In this document: one piece after another, positions 51,466 to 60,304 of the stretch
How the letters are laid out: each line of letters begins with the position of its first letter
How positions within the stretch are numbered: the first letter of the stretch is position 1
Assembly (NCBI RefSeq): GCF_046507575.1
Contig: NZ_JBKFEY010000007.1
Coordinates: 62,001-126,000, forward strand
DNA from: Pontitalea aquivivens
GTDB lineage: Bacteria; Pseudomonadota; Alphaproteobacteria; Rhodobacterales; Rhodobacteraceae
Length of the DNA: 64,000 nt
Direction: 5' to 3'
Made by a program: the position numbers and the translations under genes
The notes under the pieces: generated by a model
Databases searched by the model: none
Told to the model about the DNA's origin: nothing
What the model saw: only the letters and a program-made list of their open reading frames with translations

Positions 51466-52524
51466 ATGGTGCACGAAGCGGTGACGGCGGTGTTGCATGA
51501 GATGCCGATGGCGGTGCTTCTGGTCGATGCCGGGGAACGGATCGCGCAGGCCAATGCCGCGGCCCAGGCGGCCTTTGGCGCGGGGCTGGCGGGGCGTGCC
51601 CTTGTCACGGTGCTGCGTCAGCCCGCGCTGGGGCGCGCGCTGGAGGCCGCCTTGCGCGAAGGCCGGCGCGACCGGGTCCGCGTCGTGACCGGCCACGCGC
51701 CCGAAACCGTGCTGCTGGTCAGCGTGGCGCCCGCGCCCGAAACCGTGCTGCCCGGCGGCGCGATCCTGGCCTTTGACGACATCACCGCGCTGGAAGAGGC
51801 CGAGGCGATGCGGCGCGACTTCGTGGCCAATGTCAGCCATGAATTGCGCACGCCGCTGACCGCGCTGATGGGTTTTGTGGAAACCTTGCGGGGCGCGGCC
51901 AGGGATGATCCGGCGGCGCGCGACCGCTTTCTGGCGATCATGGAACGCGAGGCCGGGCGGATGAACCGGCTGGTGGGGGATCTTCTGTCGCTGAGCCGGG
52001 TCGAGGCCGAAGAACGCCGCCGCCCGACCGCGCCGGTGGATATCGCGGGCGTGCTGCGCAACGTGATCCAAACCCTGCGTCCGCGCGCCGAGGCCGAGGG
52101 CGTGGCGCTGATCGCCGAGGCGCTGGACACCACCGCGCCCATGCTGCCGGGCCTCACACTGCCGGGCGATGCCGATCAACTGACCCAGCTGTTCGTAAAC
52201 CTGGTCGAGAATGCGGTGAAATACGGCGGCAGTGGCGGCGAGGTGCGCATTGAAATCGAGGCGCTGCCGCACGAACCGGTTCTGCGCGGCCCGGCGCTGA
52301 AGATCGTGGTGATCGACCGCGGGGAAGGGATCGAGGCGTTGCACCTGCCGCGCCTGACCGAGCGGTTCTATCGGGTGGACACGCACCGGTCGCGCGCGCA
52401 GGGCGGCACCGGGCTGGGGCTGGCCATCGTCAAGCATATCGTGGCGCGCCACCGCGGCCGGCTGAAGATCGACAGTGAAAAGGGCAAGGGCAGCCGGTTC
52501 AGCGTGATCCTGCCGCTGTCCTGA
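51466..52524 (+). CDS. phoR: PhoR-like sensor histidine kinase
   Basis: A 352-residue cytosolic-looking histidine kinase: PAS domain (about 1-105, MPMAVLLVDAGERIAQANAA), HisKA with H125 (FVANVSHELRTPLTALMG) and HATPase (NLVENAVKYGG; GGTGLGLAIVKHIVARHRG). The architecture and motifs are those of PhoR in Rhodobacteraceae, which lack the N-terminal membrane helices of E. coli PhoR. No pst, phoU or phoB gene is adjacent; the next gene is pgm. Thus identification as PhoR rests on similarity and the neighbourhood gives no support. ATG 51466 has AGGGGG at a good distance; an upstream TTG would add 40 residues. Confidence 0.78.
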   Translation: MVHEAVTAVLHEMPMAVLLVDAGERIAQANAAAQAAFGAGLAGRALVTVLRQPALGRALEAALREGRRDRVRVVTGHAPETVLLVSVAPAPETVLPGGAILAFDDITALEEAEAMRRDFVANVSHELRTPLTALMGFVETLRGAARDDPAARDRFLAIMEREAGRMNRLVGDLLSLSRVEAEERRRPTAPVDIAGVLRNVIQTLRPRAEAEGVALIAEALDTTAPMLPGLTLPGDADQLTQLFVNLVENAVKYGGSGGEVRIEIEALPHEPVLRGPALKIVVIDRGEGIEALHLPRLTERFYRVDTHRSRAQGGTGLGLAIVKHIVARHRGRLKIDSEKGKGSRFSVILPLS

Positions 52525-52537
52525 ACAGAGCGGGAAA

Positions 52538-52610
52538 AGGGGGGCTGTCTGCCCCCCTCTTGGCGCTTTGCGCCAATTCACCCCCCGAGGATATTTGCGC
52601 AAAGCCGAAA
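52538..52610 (-). repeat. Dispersed intergenic element, copy with two hairpins
   Basis: After the kinase gene: stem AGGGGGGC/GCCCCCCT (52538-52558), stem TTGGCGC/GCGCCAA (52560-52576), CAATTCACCCC spacer and the arm GGATATTTG...AAAGCCGAAA (52589-52610). The spacer and hairpin context match the copy at 37311-37345, although the two are 15 kb apart. It likely terminates phoR. Confidence 0.7.
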
Positions 52611-52745
52611 GCAAGGCCCGGAATTCGGGGATGGCGCCGGGGATGGACTTTGCCCCGCGCGGGGCGGCACAACGGGGGGATCAGACCGGCGAGTCGGAAG
52701 CCGGGGGCATAGCAGGACCGGGCAATGCGCCCGACAGGAGGGATC

Positions 52746-54371
52746 ATGACGGTTCACGCCACAAGGCCCATCGCGGGGCAGCAGCCCGGCACCTCGGGGT
52801 TGCGCAAGAAGACGGCCGTGTTCATGCAGCCGGGGTATCTGGAGAATTTCGTGCAATCCATCTTTGACGCGATCGGGGGGGCTGCGGGCAAGACCTTTGT
52901 TCTGGGCGGTGATGGGCGGGCGTTTGGCGACCGGGCGGCGCAGGTGATCGTGAAGATGGCGGCGGCCAATGGCGCGGCGCGGGTGATCGTGGGGCAGGGC
53001 GCGTGGCTGTCGACCCCGGCGGCCTCGCATCTGATCCGCCAGCGCGGGGCCGATGGCGGGATCATCCTGTCGGCCAGCCACAATCCCGGCGGGATCGAGG
53101 GGGATTTCGGGGTGAAGTTCAACATTGCCAATGGTGGCCCCGCCCCCGAGGCGGTGACGGCGGCGATCTTTGCGCACAGCCAGGTGATCCGCGAATACCG
53201 CCTTCTGGACGCGCCCGACGTGAACCTGTCGGTGCCGGGCGAAAGCCATCTGGGGGCGATGACGGTCGAGGTGACGGACCCCGTTCTGGCCTATGCCGAT
53301 CTGATGGAAAGCCTTTTCGACTTCAAGGCGTTGCGCGGGCTTTTTCACGCAGGGTTCACGATGCGCATGGACAGCATGTGCGCCATCACCGGGCCCTATG
53401 CGGTGGAGATTTTCGAAAACCGGCTGGGCGCGGCGAAAGGCACGGTGGTGCATGAAACCCCCCTGCCGGATTTCGGCGGGATGCATCCCGATCCGAACCC
53501 GACCTGGGCGCATGAGCTGATGGATGAGATGATGGGGCCAGAGGCCCCCGATTTCGGCGCGGCCTCGGACGGGGACGGGGATCGCAACATGATCCTGGGG
53601 CCGGGCTGTTATGTCAGCCCGTCGGATTCGCTGGCGGTTCTGGCGGCCAATGCGCATCTGGTGCCGGCCCATATGGGCGGGCTGAAGGGGGTGGCGCGAT
53701 CCATGCCGACATCGGCGGCGGTGGACCGGGTGGCTGCCGCGCTGGGGATCGAATGCCATGAGACGCCCACCGGATGGAAGTTCTTTGGCAATCTGATGGA
53801 TGCGGGCCGGGTATCGCTGTGTGGCGAGGAATCCTTTGGCACGGGTGCGGATCATGTGCGTGAGAAGGACGGGCTTTGGGCGGTGTTGATGTGGCTGAAC
53901 ATCATTGCCGCGCGCGGCCAGGGCGTGGCCGAGATTCTGGCCGATCACTGGGCGCGGTTCGGGCGCAACTATTATTCGCGCCACGATTATGAGGCCCTGC
54001 CGCTGGATGTGGCGCAGGCGATGATGACCGGTCTGCGCGACCGCCTGGCCGATCTGCCGGGCCAGTGGACCGAGGGGCTGCAGGTGACGGCGGCGGATGA
54101 TTTTTCCTATACGGATCCGGTGGATGGATCGGTTTCGCCGGGGCAGGGGGTGCGGATTTTTCTGGACGGGGGCAGCCGCATCGTGCTGCGCCTGTCGGGC
54201 ACCGGAACCGAGGGCGCGACGCTGCGGGTCTATCTGGAACGCTATGTGCCCGGCCCCGCGGGGCTGCATGAGGATCCGCAGGCGGCGCTGGCCCCGGTCA
54301 TCCGCGCGGCAGAGGCGCTGGCCGGTATCCGTGCCCGCAGCGGACGTCCGGGGCCGGATGTGATCACCTGA
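52746..54371 (+). CDS. pgm: Alpha-D-glucose phosphate-specific phosphoglucomutase
   Basis: A 541-residue phosphoglucomutase interconverting glucose 1- and 6-phosphate. The catalytic serine is Ser111 in LSASHNPGGIEGDFGVKFN, the metal loop is ASDGDGDRNM, the sugar-binding GEESFGTGADHVREKDGLW and the phosphate-binding RLSGTGTEGATLR near the end. ATG 52746 has AGGAGG 5 bp upstream. It is separate from the sugar transporter; glycogen or polysaccharide genes are not seen here. Confidence 0.96.
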   Translation: MTVHATRPIAGQQPGTSGLRKKTAVFMQPGYLENFVQSIFDAIGGAAGKTFVLGGDGRAFGDRAAQVIVKMAAANGAARVIVGQGAWLSTPAASHLIRQRGADGGIILSASHNPGGIEGDFGVKFNIANGGPAPEAVTAAIFAHSQVIREYRLLDAPDVNLSVPGESHLGAMTVEVTDPVLAYADLMESLFDFKALRGLFHAGFTMRMDSMCAITGPYAVEIFENRLGAAKGTVVHETPLPDFGGMHPDPNPTWAHELMDEMMGPEAPDFGAASDGDGDRNMILGPGCYVSPSDSLAVLAANAHLVPAHMGGLKGVARSMPTSAAVDRVAAALGIECHETPTGWKFFGNLMDAGRVSLCGEESFGTGADHVREKDGLWAVLMWLNIIAARGQGVAEILADHWARFGRNYYSRHDYEALPLDVAQAMMTGLRDRLADLPGQWTEGLQVTAADDFSYTDPVDGSVSPGQGVRIFLDGGSRIVLRLSGTGTEGATLRVYLERYVPGPAGLHEDPQAALAPVIRAAEALAGIRARSGRPGPDVIT

Positions 54372-54473
54372 CCCGTGTGTTGACGGCGGTCAACGCACGG
54401 CGGGCCGGTTTGCGCTAGAAAGACCGTGGCCCGCCGGGTCGGTGGCGGGCGTTCACCGTCACAGAGAGGGATC

Positions 54474-55001
54474 ATGTCAAAAAAATCCGAGGTCGCGGTC
54501 ACGAAAGACGCCTCCGCGCCGGCGCAGCACACGCATTGGGACCCGTTCGCAGCCATGCGGCAGCAGTTCGACCGCATGATGCAGGATTTCGACTGGTCCG
54601 ATTTCCGCTTTCCGCATCGGTCCGCTGCGGGCGAGGCGCCGCGCGGGTTGTTTGCCGGGGCCGCGCGACCGATGCCTGCGGTCGATCTGGTCGAGCGCGA
54701 CGGCGCCTATGAGCTGCAGGCCGAATTGCCCGGCATGTCGCGCGAAAATATCGAGGTGAAACTGTCCGACGGGATGATGACGATCCGCGGCGAGAAAACC
54801 GCCGAGACGGTCAAGGACGACGAAAACATTCATCTGCGCGAACGCAGCTATGGCGTGTTCCAGCGGTCATTCCGTCTGCCTGCCGGGGTCGATGCCGACA
54901 AGGTCAGCGCCAGTTTCGACAGGGGGGTGCTGACGGTGATCCTGCCGAAAACCGTCGAATCGCGTCAGAAGGCGCGCAAGGTGGACATTGCAGGCAGCTA
55001 G
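54474..55001 (+). CDS. Small heat shock protein (Hsp20/alpha-crystallin family)
   Basis: A 175-residue Hsp20. The alpha-crystallin domain spans about 60-160: VDLVERDGAYELQAELPGM, IEVKLSDGMMTIRGEK, RERSYGVFQRSFRLPAGV and ASFDRGVLTVILPK. A Lys-rich N-terminus precedes it. It is an ATP-independent holdase. ATG 54474 has AGAGGG upstream. It is convergent with the phosphoribosyltransferase gene, the two stops sharing the bases CTAG. Confidence 0.94.
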   Translation: MSKKSEVAVTKDASAPAQHTHWDPFAAMRQQFDRMMQDFDWSDFRFPHRSAAGEAPRGLFAGAARPMPAVDLVERDGAYELQAELPGMSRENIEVKLSDGMMTIRGEKTAETVKDDENIHLRERSYGVFQRSFRLPAGVDADKVSASFDRGVLTVILPKTVESRQKARKVDIAGS

Positions 55002-55651
55002 CGACGGGCGCGCAGATCATCCAATGTGCGGCGCACCTCATCATCGCTGACCTGATCGAAATGATCGTAATGCGCGCCCACCGCCCAAAAGGGCGCGGGC
55101 GTGACAAGGCAGATCAGATCATCAACCTGCGCGGCCAGATCGGCCACCGTATCCGCGGGCGCGACCGGCACCGCCAGCGTGATCCGCGCGGCCCCTTGCG
55201 CCCGGACCGCCTGAATCGCGGCCCGGGTCGTAGCCCCGGTGGCGATGCCATCATCGACCAGGATCACATGGCGGCCCCTGGGGTCCGGCACCGCGCGGGG
55301 ACCGATCCACAGGTCATGGCGGCGGCGCAGCTCGGCCCGTTCGGGCGCGGCCAGTTCCTCGATCCGCGCGGGGCCGATGTCGGACAGGCGCGCGACATCG
55401 CGGTTCACCACCAGCGTCTGCCCATCGGGCCCGGCAATCGCGGCCAGGGCAAGTTCACGCTGACCCGGCAGGCCAACCTTGCGTACCAGAATGACGTCCA
55501 GCGGCAGATCCAGTGCCCGGGCGACCTCGGCCGCGACCGGAACACCGCCACGCGGCAGCGCCAGGACCAGCGCGCCGGTCCCGTGCAAATGCGCCAAACG
55601 GCGGACCAGGGCCTGACCAGCGGCGGCGCGATCGGAAAAACGTTCATCCAT
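54998..55651 (-). CDS. Phosphoribosyltransferase-domain protein
   Basis: A 217-residue PRTase-fold protein. It has the PRPP-binding loop VILVDDGIATGATTRAAI, LPRGGVPVAAEVARALDLPLDV and LVRKVGLPGQRELALAAIAG. This subgroup (COG1926-like) is often encoded with Hsp20, Usp and cation ATPases in stress-related islands and has no defined substrate. The stop codon TAG is the reverse complement overlap of the hsp20 TAG (CTAG at 54998-55001). ATG 55651 has GGAG 8 bp upstream. Confidence 0.88.
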   Translation of the reverse strand: MDERFSDRAAAGQALVRRLAHLHGTGALVLALPRGGVPVAAEVARALDLPLDVILVRKVGLPGQRELALAAIAGPDGQTLVVNRDVARLSDIGPARIEELAAPERAELRRRHDLWIGPRAVPDPRGRHVILVDDGIATGATTRAAIQAVRAQGAARITLAVPVAPADTVADLAAQVDDLICLVTPAPFWAVGAHYDHFDQVSDDEVRRTLDDLRARR

Positions 55652-55735
55652 GGGCGGGCTCCGGCGGCTGTGCACCATTGAATTTGTTAATCTTATAATC
55701 TGCGTTATGTAAAAATAGTCGATCCGAAGGTGCCA

Positions 55736-56707
55736 TTATGGCAGCAGAACCGTGCTTCCGGTGGTCTGGCGTCCCTCCAGCGCCGCATGGGCCTTTGCGA
55801 CATCGCTCAGATCAAACCGTTGCCCGATCTCGACCCGGATCTTGCCGGATGCGATCATGGCAAACAGATCGTCGGCGGCCTGTTGCAGCCAGCCCGGACG
55901 CGCCGTGTGATGGAACAAGGTCGGCCGTGTCAGGCGCAGCGACCCGCGCGCCAGATCGCCGATGCGGAAATCCTGCGCCGGGCCGGACGATTGGCCAAAA
56001 CAGACCAGCGTTCCGAACCGCTCCAGCACGTCCAGCGAGCGCATCACCGTATCCGCGCCGACCGAATCATAGACCGCCGCGACGCCCGCGTCATCGGTCA
56101 GCCGCTGCACCTCGGCCACGAAATCGGCGCTGCGATAATCGATCACCGCGTCATAGCCATGCGCCGTGGCCAGCGCGCATTTCGCAGGCCCGCCCGCGGT
56201 TCCGATCGCGCGCGCGCCAAGCGCCCGCAGCCATTGGCCCGCGATCAGCCCGACACCCCCGGCGGCAGCATGGAAAAGCACGCGATCACCGGGCTTTACG
56301 GGATAGGAATGATGCAAAAGATAATGTGCCGTCAGGCCTTTCAGCATCACCGCCGCAGCCGTTTCATCACTGATCGCATCGGGCAGCACCACGGCCTGGG
56401 TCGCGGCCAGAACCCGGTGGCTGGCATAGGCACCGTTCGGGGTCGTATAGGCCACACGCGTGCCGGGCCGCAGGCGGACCCCCTCGCCCACCGCCTCGAT
56501 CACGCCGGCCCCCTCGGACCCGGTGATCAGATCGCGCGCCACCGGCCAGGGATAGGCCCCGGTGCGGAAATAGACATCGATGAAGTTCAGCCCCACCGCC
56601 GTCTGCCGGATCAGGATTTCACCCGGACCGGGCGTAGGCAGGTCGATCGCAACGCGGCGAAAGGCATTGGCGGGGCCTGGTGTCTCGATGGTAATGGCAT
56701 AGGGCAT
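55736..56707 (-). CDS. Quinone oxidoreductase (zinc-independent MDR family)
   Basis: A 323-residue NADPH:quinone oxidoreductase of the Qor type. Marks are VGLNFIDVYFRTGAYPWP, VLFHAAAGGVGLIAGQWLRALG (Rossmann) and DYRSADFVAEV. It lacks the zinc ligands of alcohol dehydrogenases. Function is reduction of quinones or reactive aldehydes. Start ATG 56707 has AAGG 8 bp upstream; the longer frame (to 56827) runs through non-conserved sequence. It stands alone, 85 bp after the phosphoribosyltransferase start. Confidence 0.92.
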   Translation of the reverse strand: MPYAITIETPGPANAFRRVAIDLPTPGPGEILIRQTAVGLNFIDVYFRTGAYPWPVARDLITGSEGAGVIEAVGEGVRLRPGTRVAYTTPNGAYASHRVLAATQAVVLPDAISDETAAAVMLKGLTAHYLLHHSYPVKPGDRVLFHAAAGGVGLIAGQWLRALGARAIGTAGGPAKCALATAHGYDAVIDYRSADFVAEVQRLTDDAGVAAVYDSVGADTVMRSLDVLERFGTLVCFGQSSGPAQDFRIGDLARGSLRLTRPTLFHHTARPGWLQQAADDLFAMIASGKIRVEIGQRFDLSDVAKAHAALEGRQTTGSTVLLP

Positions 56708-56939
56708 CCGGGTAACCTTGTGCAGGGGGCAGGAAGGCGTTGCAACGCCTTGAACGAAATACAATTTCATGGCCCGCCCCCTGCCCTGCGCGGAACAGAT
56801 CGGCAGCCCTCGGGCCAAGGATGACAAGCCAGCCCGCGCCGGTCAAGCATTGCTGCGCTGGACGACGCGGCCCGTTCTGCGCTAAGGGGGCGCAAGCCCA
56901 TCCCGCCCCCGTGACCCGCCCCCGTGACAGGAACCCGCC

Positions 56940-57644
56940 ATGACCCGCGCCCCGATGACCTTTGACCGCCGCATCAAGATCGCGCCCTCGATCCTGTCGG
57001 CCGATTTCGCCAATTTCGGCGCCGAATGCCGGGCGATCGAGTCACAGGGCGCCGACTGGGTTCATGTCGACGTGATGGATGGCCATTTCGTTCCGAACAT
57101 CACCTTCGGCCCCGCGACCTGCGCCGCGATCCGGCCGCATATCAAGGGCGTGATGGATGTGCATCTGATGATCGCCCCCGTCGACCCCTATATCGAGGCC
57201 TTCGCCAGGGCCGGCGCCGATGTGATCACCGCCCATGTCGAGGCCGGCCCCCATATCCACCGCACGTTGCAGGCGATCCGCGGGGCGGGTGCCAGGGCGG
57301 GGCTGGCGATCAACCCCGGCACCGGGCTGGATGGGGTGGAAAACCTGCTCGACATGCTGGATCTGGTCTGCGTGATGACCGTCAACCCCGGCTTCGGCGG
57401 GCAGAAATTCATCGAAAGCCAGGTCGACAAGGTGCGCCGCCTGCGCGCGCTGATCGGTGAACGCCCGATCCATATTGAAATCGACGGCGGCGTCACGCCC
57501 GAAACCGCGCCCCTGGTGGCGGCGGCGGGCGCGGATGTGCTGGTCGCCGGATCGGCGGTGTTCAAGGGCGGCTCGGTCAGCGATCCGGCCCCCTACGGCG
57601 CCAACATCCGCGCGATCCGCGCCGCGGCCGAGGCGGCACGCTGA
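56940..57644 (+). CDS. rpe: Ribulose-phosphate 3-epimerase
   Basis: A 234-residue TIM-barrel epimerase of the pentose phosphate and Calvin cycles, interconverting ribulose 5-phosphate and xylulose 5-phosphate. Seen are KIAPSILSADFANFGAE, VHVDVMDGHFVPNITFG, DVHLMI, VNPGFGGQKF and IEIDGGVTPETAPL with both catalytic aspartates and three metal His/Asp ligands. ATG 56940 has AGGA upstream; a second ATG five codons later is possible. The gene is 73 bp before the proposed sulfur-response operon and may contribute its transcript, but the operator between argues for a separate promoter. Confidence 0.95.
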   Translation: MTRAPMTFDRRIKIAPSILSADFANFGAECRAIESQGADWVHVDVMDGHFVPNITFGPATCAAIRPHIKGVMDVHLMIAPVDPYIEAFARAGADVITAHVEAGPHIHRTLQAIRGAGARAGLAINPGTGLDGVENLLDMLDLVCVMTVNPGFGGQKFIESQVDKVRRLRALIGERPIHIEIDGGVTPETAPLVAAAGADVLVAGSAVFKGGSVSDPAPYGANIRAIRAAAEAAR

Positions 57645-57680
57645 CCGAACAGGCCTTGCCCTGCGACAATCTGTCCGTCA

Positions 57681-57698
57681 TATTCGCATCCGTGAATA
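57681..57698. promoter_or_regulatory. Perfect TATTC-N8-GAATA inverted repeat (SqrR/BigR-type operator candidate)
   Basis: The inverted repeat TATTC-GCATCCGT-GAATA ends 19 bp before the ATG of the first metallo-beta-lactamase gene. ATTC-N8-GAAT is the site reported for SqrR, the persulfide-sensing ArsR-family repressor of Rhodobacter capsulatus (from memory). The perfect match at a promoter-proximal spot before genes of the reactive-sulfur type makes it a strong operator candidate. No sqrR gene lies in this window. Confidence 0.6.
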
Positions 57699-57717
57699 CC
57701 TGACGGGAGGACAGGGC

Positions 57718-58641
57718 ATGACAATTTCCAGACGCACCATCCTGCGCGCGGGCACCGCCGGGCTGGCCGCGGGACTGTTCGCGCCGCTGATGCCGCGGCG
57801 CGGCTGGGCGGCGGCCACGCTGTCGCTGGGGGCGGCGCGCATCGATACGCTGTCCGACGGCCATCTGGTCCTGCCGATGAGCTTTGTCACCGATCACGAA
57901 GGCGCGGGCGCGGTGATGGCCGAACTTGGCATTTCGGGGGATGCGGTCGAACCGCCCTGCAACGTCACGCTGCTGCGCGATGGCACCAACACGGTGCTGT
58001 TCGACGTGGGTTCGGGCCATGATTTCATGCCCACCGCCGGCAAGCTTGCCGAGGCGATGGACGCGCTTGGCGTCACCGCCCAAGAGATCACCCATGTCGT
58101 CTTCACCCATGCCCATCCCGACCATCTTTGGGGGTTGCTGGATGAATTCGACGAGCCGATCTTTGCCGATGCCACCTTCATGATCGGCAAGGCGGAATGG
58201 GATTACTGGATGGACCCGGCCACCGTGGACACGATCGGCGCGGAACGGCAAAGCTTTGCCGTGGGCGCGCAGCGGCGCCTGGCGGCGCTGGAAGATCGCA
58301 TCGTAACCTTCGGCGATGGCGAAGAAATCATCCCCGGCGTTGCGGCGCGTGCCACCTTTGGCCACACCCCGGGCCACATGGCCTATGAAATCCGCAACGG
58401 ATCGGATGCCTGCATGGTGCTGGGCGACTGTATCGGCAATCACCATCTGGCCTTTGCGCGGCCCGACTGGATGTCCGGCTCGGACCAGGACCCGGACACG
58501 GGCATTGCCACCCGGGTCAAGCTGCTGGACCAGCTGGCCGCCGAACAGATGCGGATCGTAGGGTTTCACCTGCCGGACGGCGGGCTGGGCCGGGTTGAAC
58601 GCGCGGGCGATGCCTATCGCTTCGTTGCCGAGGGGTCATGA
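57718..58641 (+). CDS. Tat-exported MBL-fold metallohydrolase
   Basis: A 307-residue metallo-beta-lactamase-fold protein with a twin-arginine signal (SRRTILRAGTAGLAAGLFAP, RR at 5-6), so it is folded with its metals before export to the periplasm. The metal motif is THAHPDHLWG (131-136), with GHTPGHMAYE and a later LGDCIGNHH for the other ligands, and VGFHLPDGG. The fold includes lactonases, thiosulfate-forming and arylsulfatase-like enzymes; the substrate is not known. ATG 57718 has GGGAGG upstream, and the perfect dyad operator is just before. It overlaps the next gene by 4 bp. Confidence 0.9.
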   Translation: MTISRRTILRAGTAGLAAGLFAPLMPRRGWAAATLSLGAARIDTLSDGHLVLPMSFVTDHEGAGAVMAELGISGDAVEPPCNVTLLRDGTNTVLFDVGSGHDFMPTAGKLAEAMDALGVTAQEITHVVFTHAHPDHLWGLLDEFDEPIFADATFMIGKAEWDYWMDPATVDTIGAERQSFAVGAQRRLAALEDRIVTFGDGEEIIPGVAARATFGHTPGHMAYEIRNGSDACMVLGDCIGNHHLAFARPDWMSGSDQDPDTGIATRVKLLDQLAAEQMRIVGFHLPDGGLGRVERAGDAYRFVAEGS

Positions 58642-59585
58642 TGAAATATTCCATTCTTGCCAGCATGTTGCTGGCCGTTCCTGCGATGGCGTCCGAAGAC
58701 ATCCCGGATCAATATCCGCAATCGGTTCTGTATTCCAAACCCTATGAGGTGATCCCGGGCGTGTTTTCCGCGATCGGGGCCACCGCCCCGCCGACCTATG
58801 AAAACGCGGGCCATAACAACAACCTTTCCTTCATCGTGACGGGCGATGGCGTGGTGGTCGTGAATTCCGGCGCCTCCTACAAACTGGCCGAGGCGCTGCA
58901 TGCCGAAATCCGCGCCGTGACCGACCAGCCGGTGAAGCTGGTGATCAATGAAAACGGCCAGGGCCATGCGATGCTGGGCAACAATTACTGGATCGCGCAG
59001 GGCGTGCCGGTGCTGGCGCATGTTGAGGCGGCGGCGGAATTCGCCCATGAAAACGGTACCGATCTGGCCGCGCTGAAAAATTACGCGCGTGAAAATGCCG
59101 AAGGCACCGATCCGATGGGCCCGACCGAAACCTTCACCGATCGCCACGTCGTCGAACTGGGCGATTTCACCATCGAGGTGCTGCACCTTGGCCCCGCCCA
59201 CAGCCCCGGCGACACACAGGTCTGGCTGCCGAAACAGTCGATGATGATCGCCGGCGACATCGCCTTTCACGAACGCATGCCGCCGATCTTTGAGGGCACC
59301 TGCACCTCATGCTGGATCGACACCTGGGAAAACGCCTTTGCGCCACTGGCCCCGACCCATGTGATCCCCGGGCATGGCCACCCCACCAACCTGGCCCAGG
59401 TGACACGCTACACCCGCGACTATCTGGTCTATCTGCGCGAAAAGATCGGCCAGCACATCGACGAGGGCGGCGATCTGGCGGGCGCCTATTACGTCGACCA
59501 GACCCCCTATGCCCATCTTGACACGTTCGAGGAATTGGCCACCAGGAACGCCGGTGTCGTCTTTGCCGAGATGGAATTCGAATAG
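58638..59585 (+). CDS. Exported MBL-fold protein with degenerate first metal motif
   Basis: A 315-residue periplasmic protein (signal peptide about 1-19, AMA before SEDIP) of the MBL fold. The site where HxHxDH is expected reads VINENGQGHAML (104-111), with none of the normal His/His/Asp in register, while the second half of the site is intact: GPAHSPGDTQVWLP, IAGDIAFHERM and HVIPGHGHPT. The protein is thus either a one-metal enzyme or a binding protein. Similar proteins occur near sox and quinoprotein genes in relatives as far as I recall. Also of note is the TCTSCWIDTW motif with two cysteines. The ATG overlaps the stop of the previous gene (ATGA), so the two MBL proteins are co-translated. 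Confidence 0.88.
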   Translation: MMKYSILASMLLAVPAMASEDIPDQYPQSVLYSKPYEVIPGVFSAIGATAPPTYENAGHNNNLSFIVTGDGVVVVNSGASYKLAEALHAEIRAVTDQPVKLVINENGQGHAMLGNNYWIAQGVPVLAHVEAAAEFAHENGTDLAALKNYARENAEGTDPMGPTETFTDRHVVELGDFTIEVLHLGPAHSPGDTQVWLPKQSMMIAGDIAFHERMPPIFEGTCTSCWIDTWENAFAPLAPTHVIPGHGHPTNLAQVTRYTRDYLVYLREKIGQHIDEGGDLAGAYYVDQTPYAHLDTFEELATRNAGVVFAEMEFE

Positions 59586-59595
59586 AGGAGCGTTC

Positions 59596-60150
59596 ATGGC
59601 CGTCAGTCCCCCGGTATGCGATTTCGGATGGAAGGCGCCGGGCTTCACCCTGCCGGGCACCGACGGGCGCGACTGGTCACTGGATCAGATCGCAGGCCCG
59701 CGCGGCACGTTGATCATGTTCATCTGCAACCATTGCCCCTATGTGCAATCGGTGCTGGACCGGATCATCCGTGACGCGCGCGACCTGCGCCCCCTGGGCA
59801 TCGGCGTGGCCGCGATCTGTTCCAACGACGCCGCCGCCTATCCCGAAGACAGCTTTGACCGGATGCTGGACCTGGCCCGCGACCGCGCCCTGCCCTTTCC
59901 CTATCTTCATGATGAAAACCAAGCGGTTGCAAAGTCTTACGGGGCGATCTGCACACCGGATTTCTTTGGCTTCAACGCCGGTCTTGCGCTGCAGTATCGC
60001 GGGCGGCTGGATGCTTCGGGCCGTCAGCCCGGCCCCCCTGATGCCCGCCGCGATCTGTATCAGGCGATGCGCCAGATCGCCGAAACCGGCCATGGCCCGG
60101 CAGATCAGATCCCCTCGATGGGCTGCTCGATCAAGTGGAAGGCGGCATGA
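59596..60150 (+). CDS. Thioredoxin-fold protein (AhpC/TSA redoxin family)
   Basis: A 184-residue redoxin. The active-site motif is FICNHCPYVQSV with a CxxC (44 and 47) typical of the subgroup, and GVAAICSNDAAAYPEDSF and SYGAICTPDFFGF follow the usual pattern. The cis-proline loop is CTPDFF. It has no signal peptide, so it acts in the cytosol, perhaps as a disulfide or persulfide reductase. It starts 10 bp after the MBL gene with GAGGAG as ribosome-binding site. The next gene is 154 bp away. Confidence 0.9.
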   Translation: MAVSPPVCDFGWKAPGFTLPGTDGRDWSLDQIAGPRGTLIMFICNHCPYVQSVLDRIIRDARDLRPLGIGVAAICSNDAAAYPEDSFDRMLDLARDRALPFPYLHDENQAVAKSYGAICTPDFFGFNAGLALQYRGRLDASGRQPGPPDARRDLYQAMRQIAETGHGPADQIPSMGCSIKWKAA

Positions 60151-60254
60151 TCCGCGCCCCGGCCCCCAGGGTGGTTTTCGATCCGGACGGCCCCTGGTCG
60201 GCAGCGCCGCCCCACCGATGTCCCCCTTGTCGCGGGGCCCCCGAGCCCCTATCA

Positions 60255-60272
60255 TATTCACAAGTTTAAATG
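60255..60272. promoter_or_regulatory. Near-match ATTC-N8-AAAT operator candidate upstream of blh
   Basis: In an A/T-rich patch 33 bp before the blh start is ATTC-ACAAGTTT-AAAT, seven of eight positions of the SqrR-type half-sites. Such a near match occurs by chance elsewhere in the window (see rejected items), so it is weak alone; it gains weight from the perfect site at 57681 and from the gene that follows. Confidence 0.35.
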
Positions 60273-60304
60273 TTTTGCGGTCCGCCGCCCGTCAGGAGAA
60301 CCGG

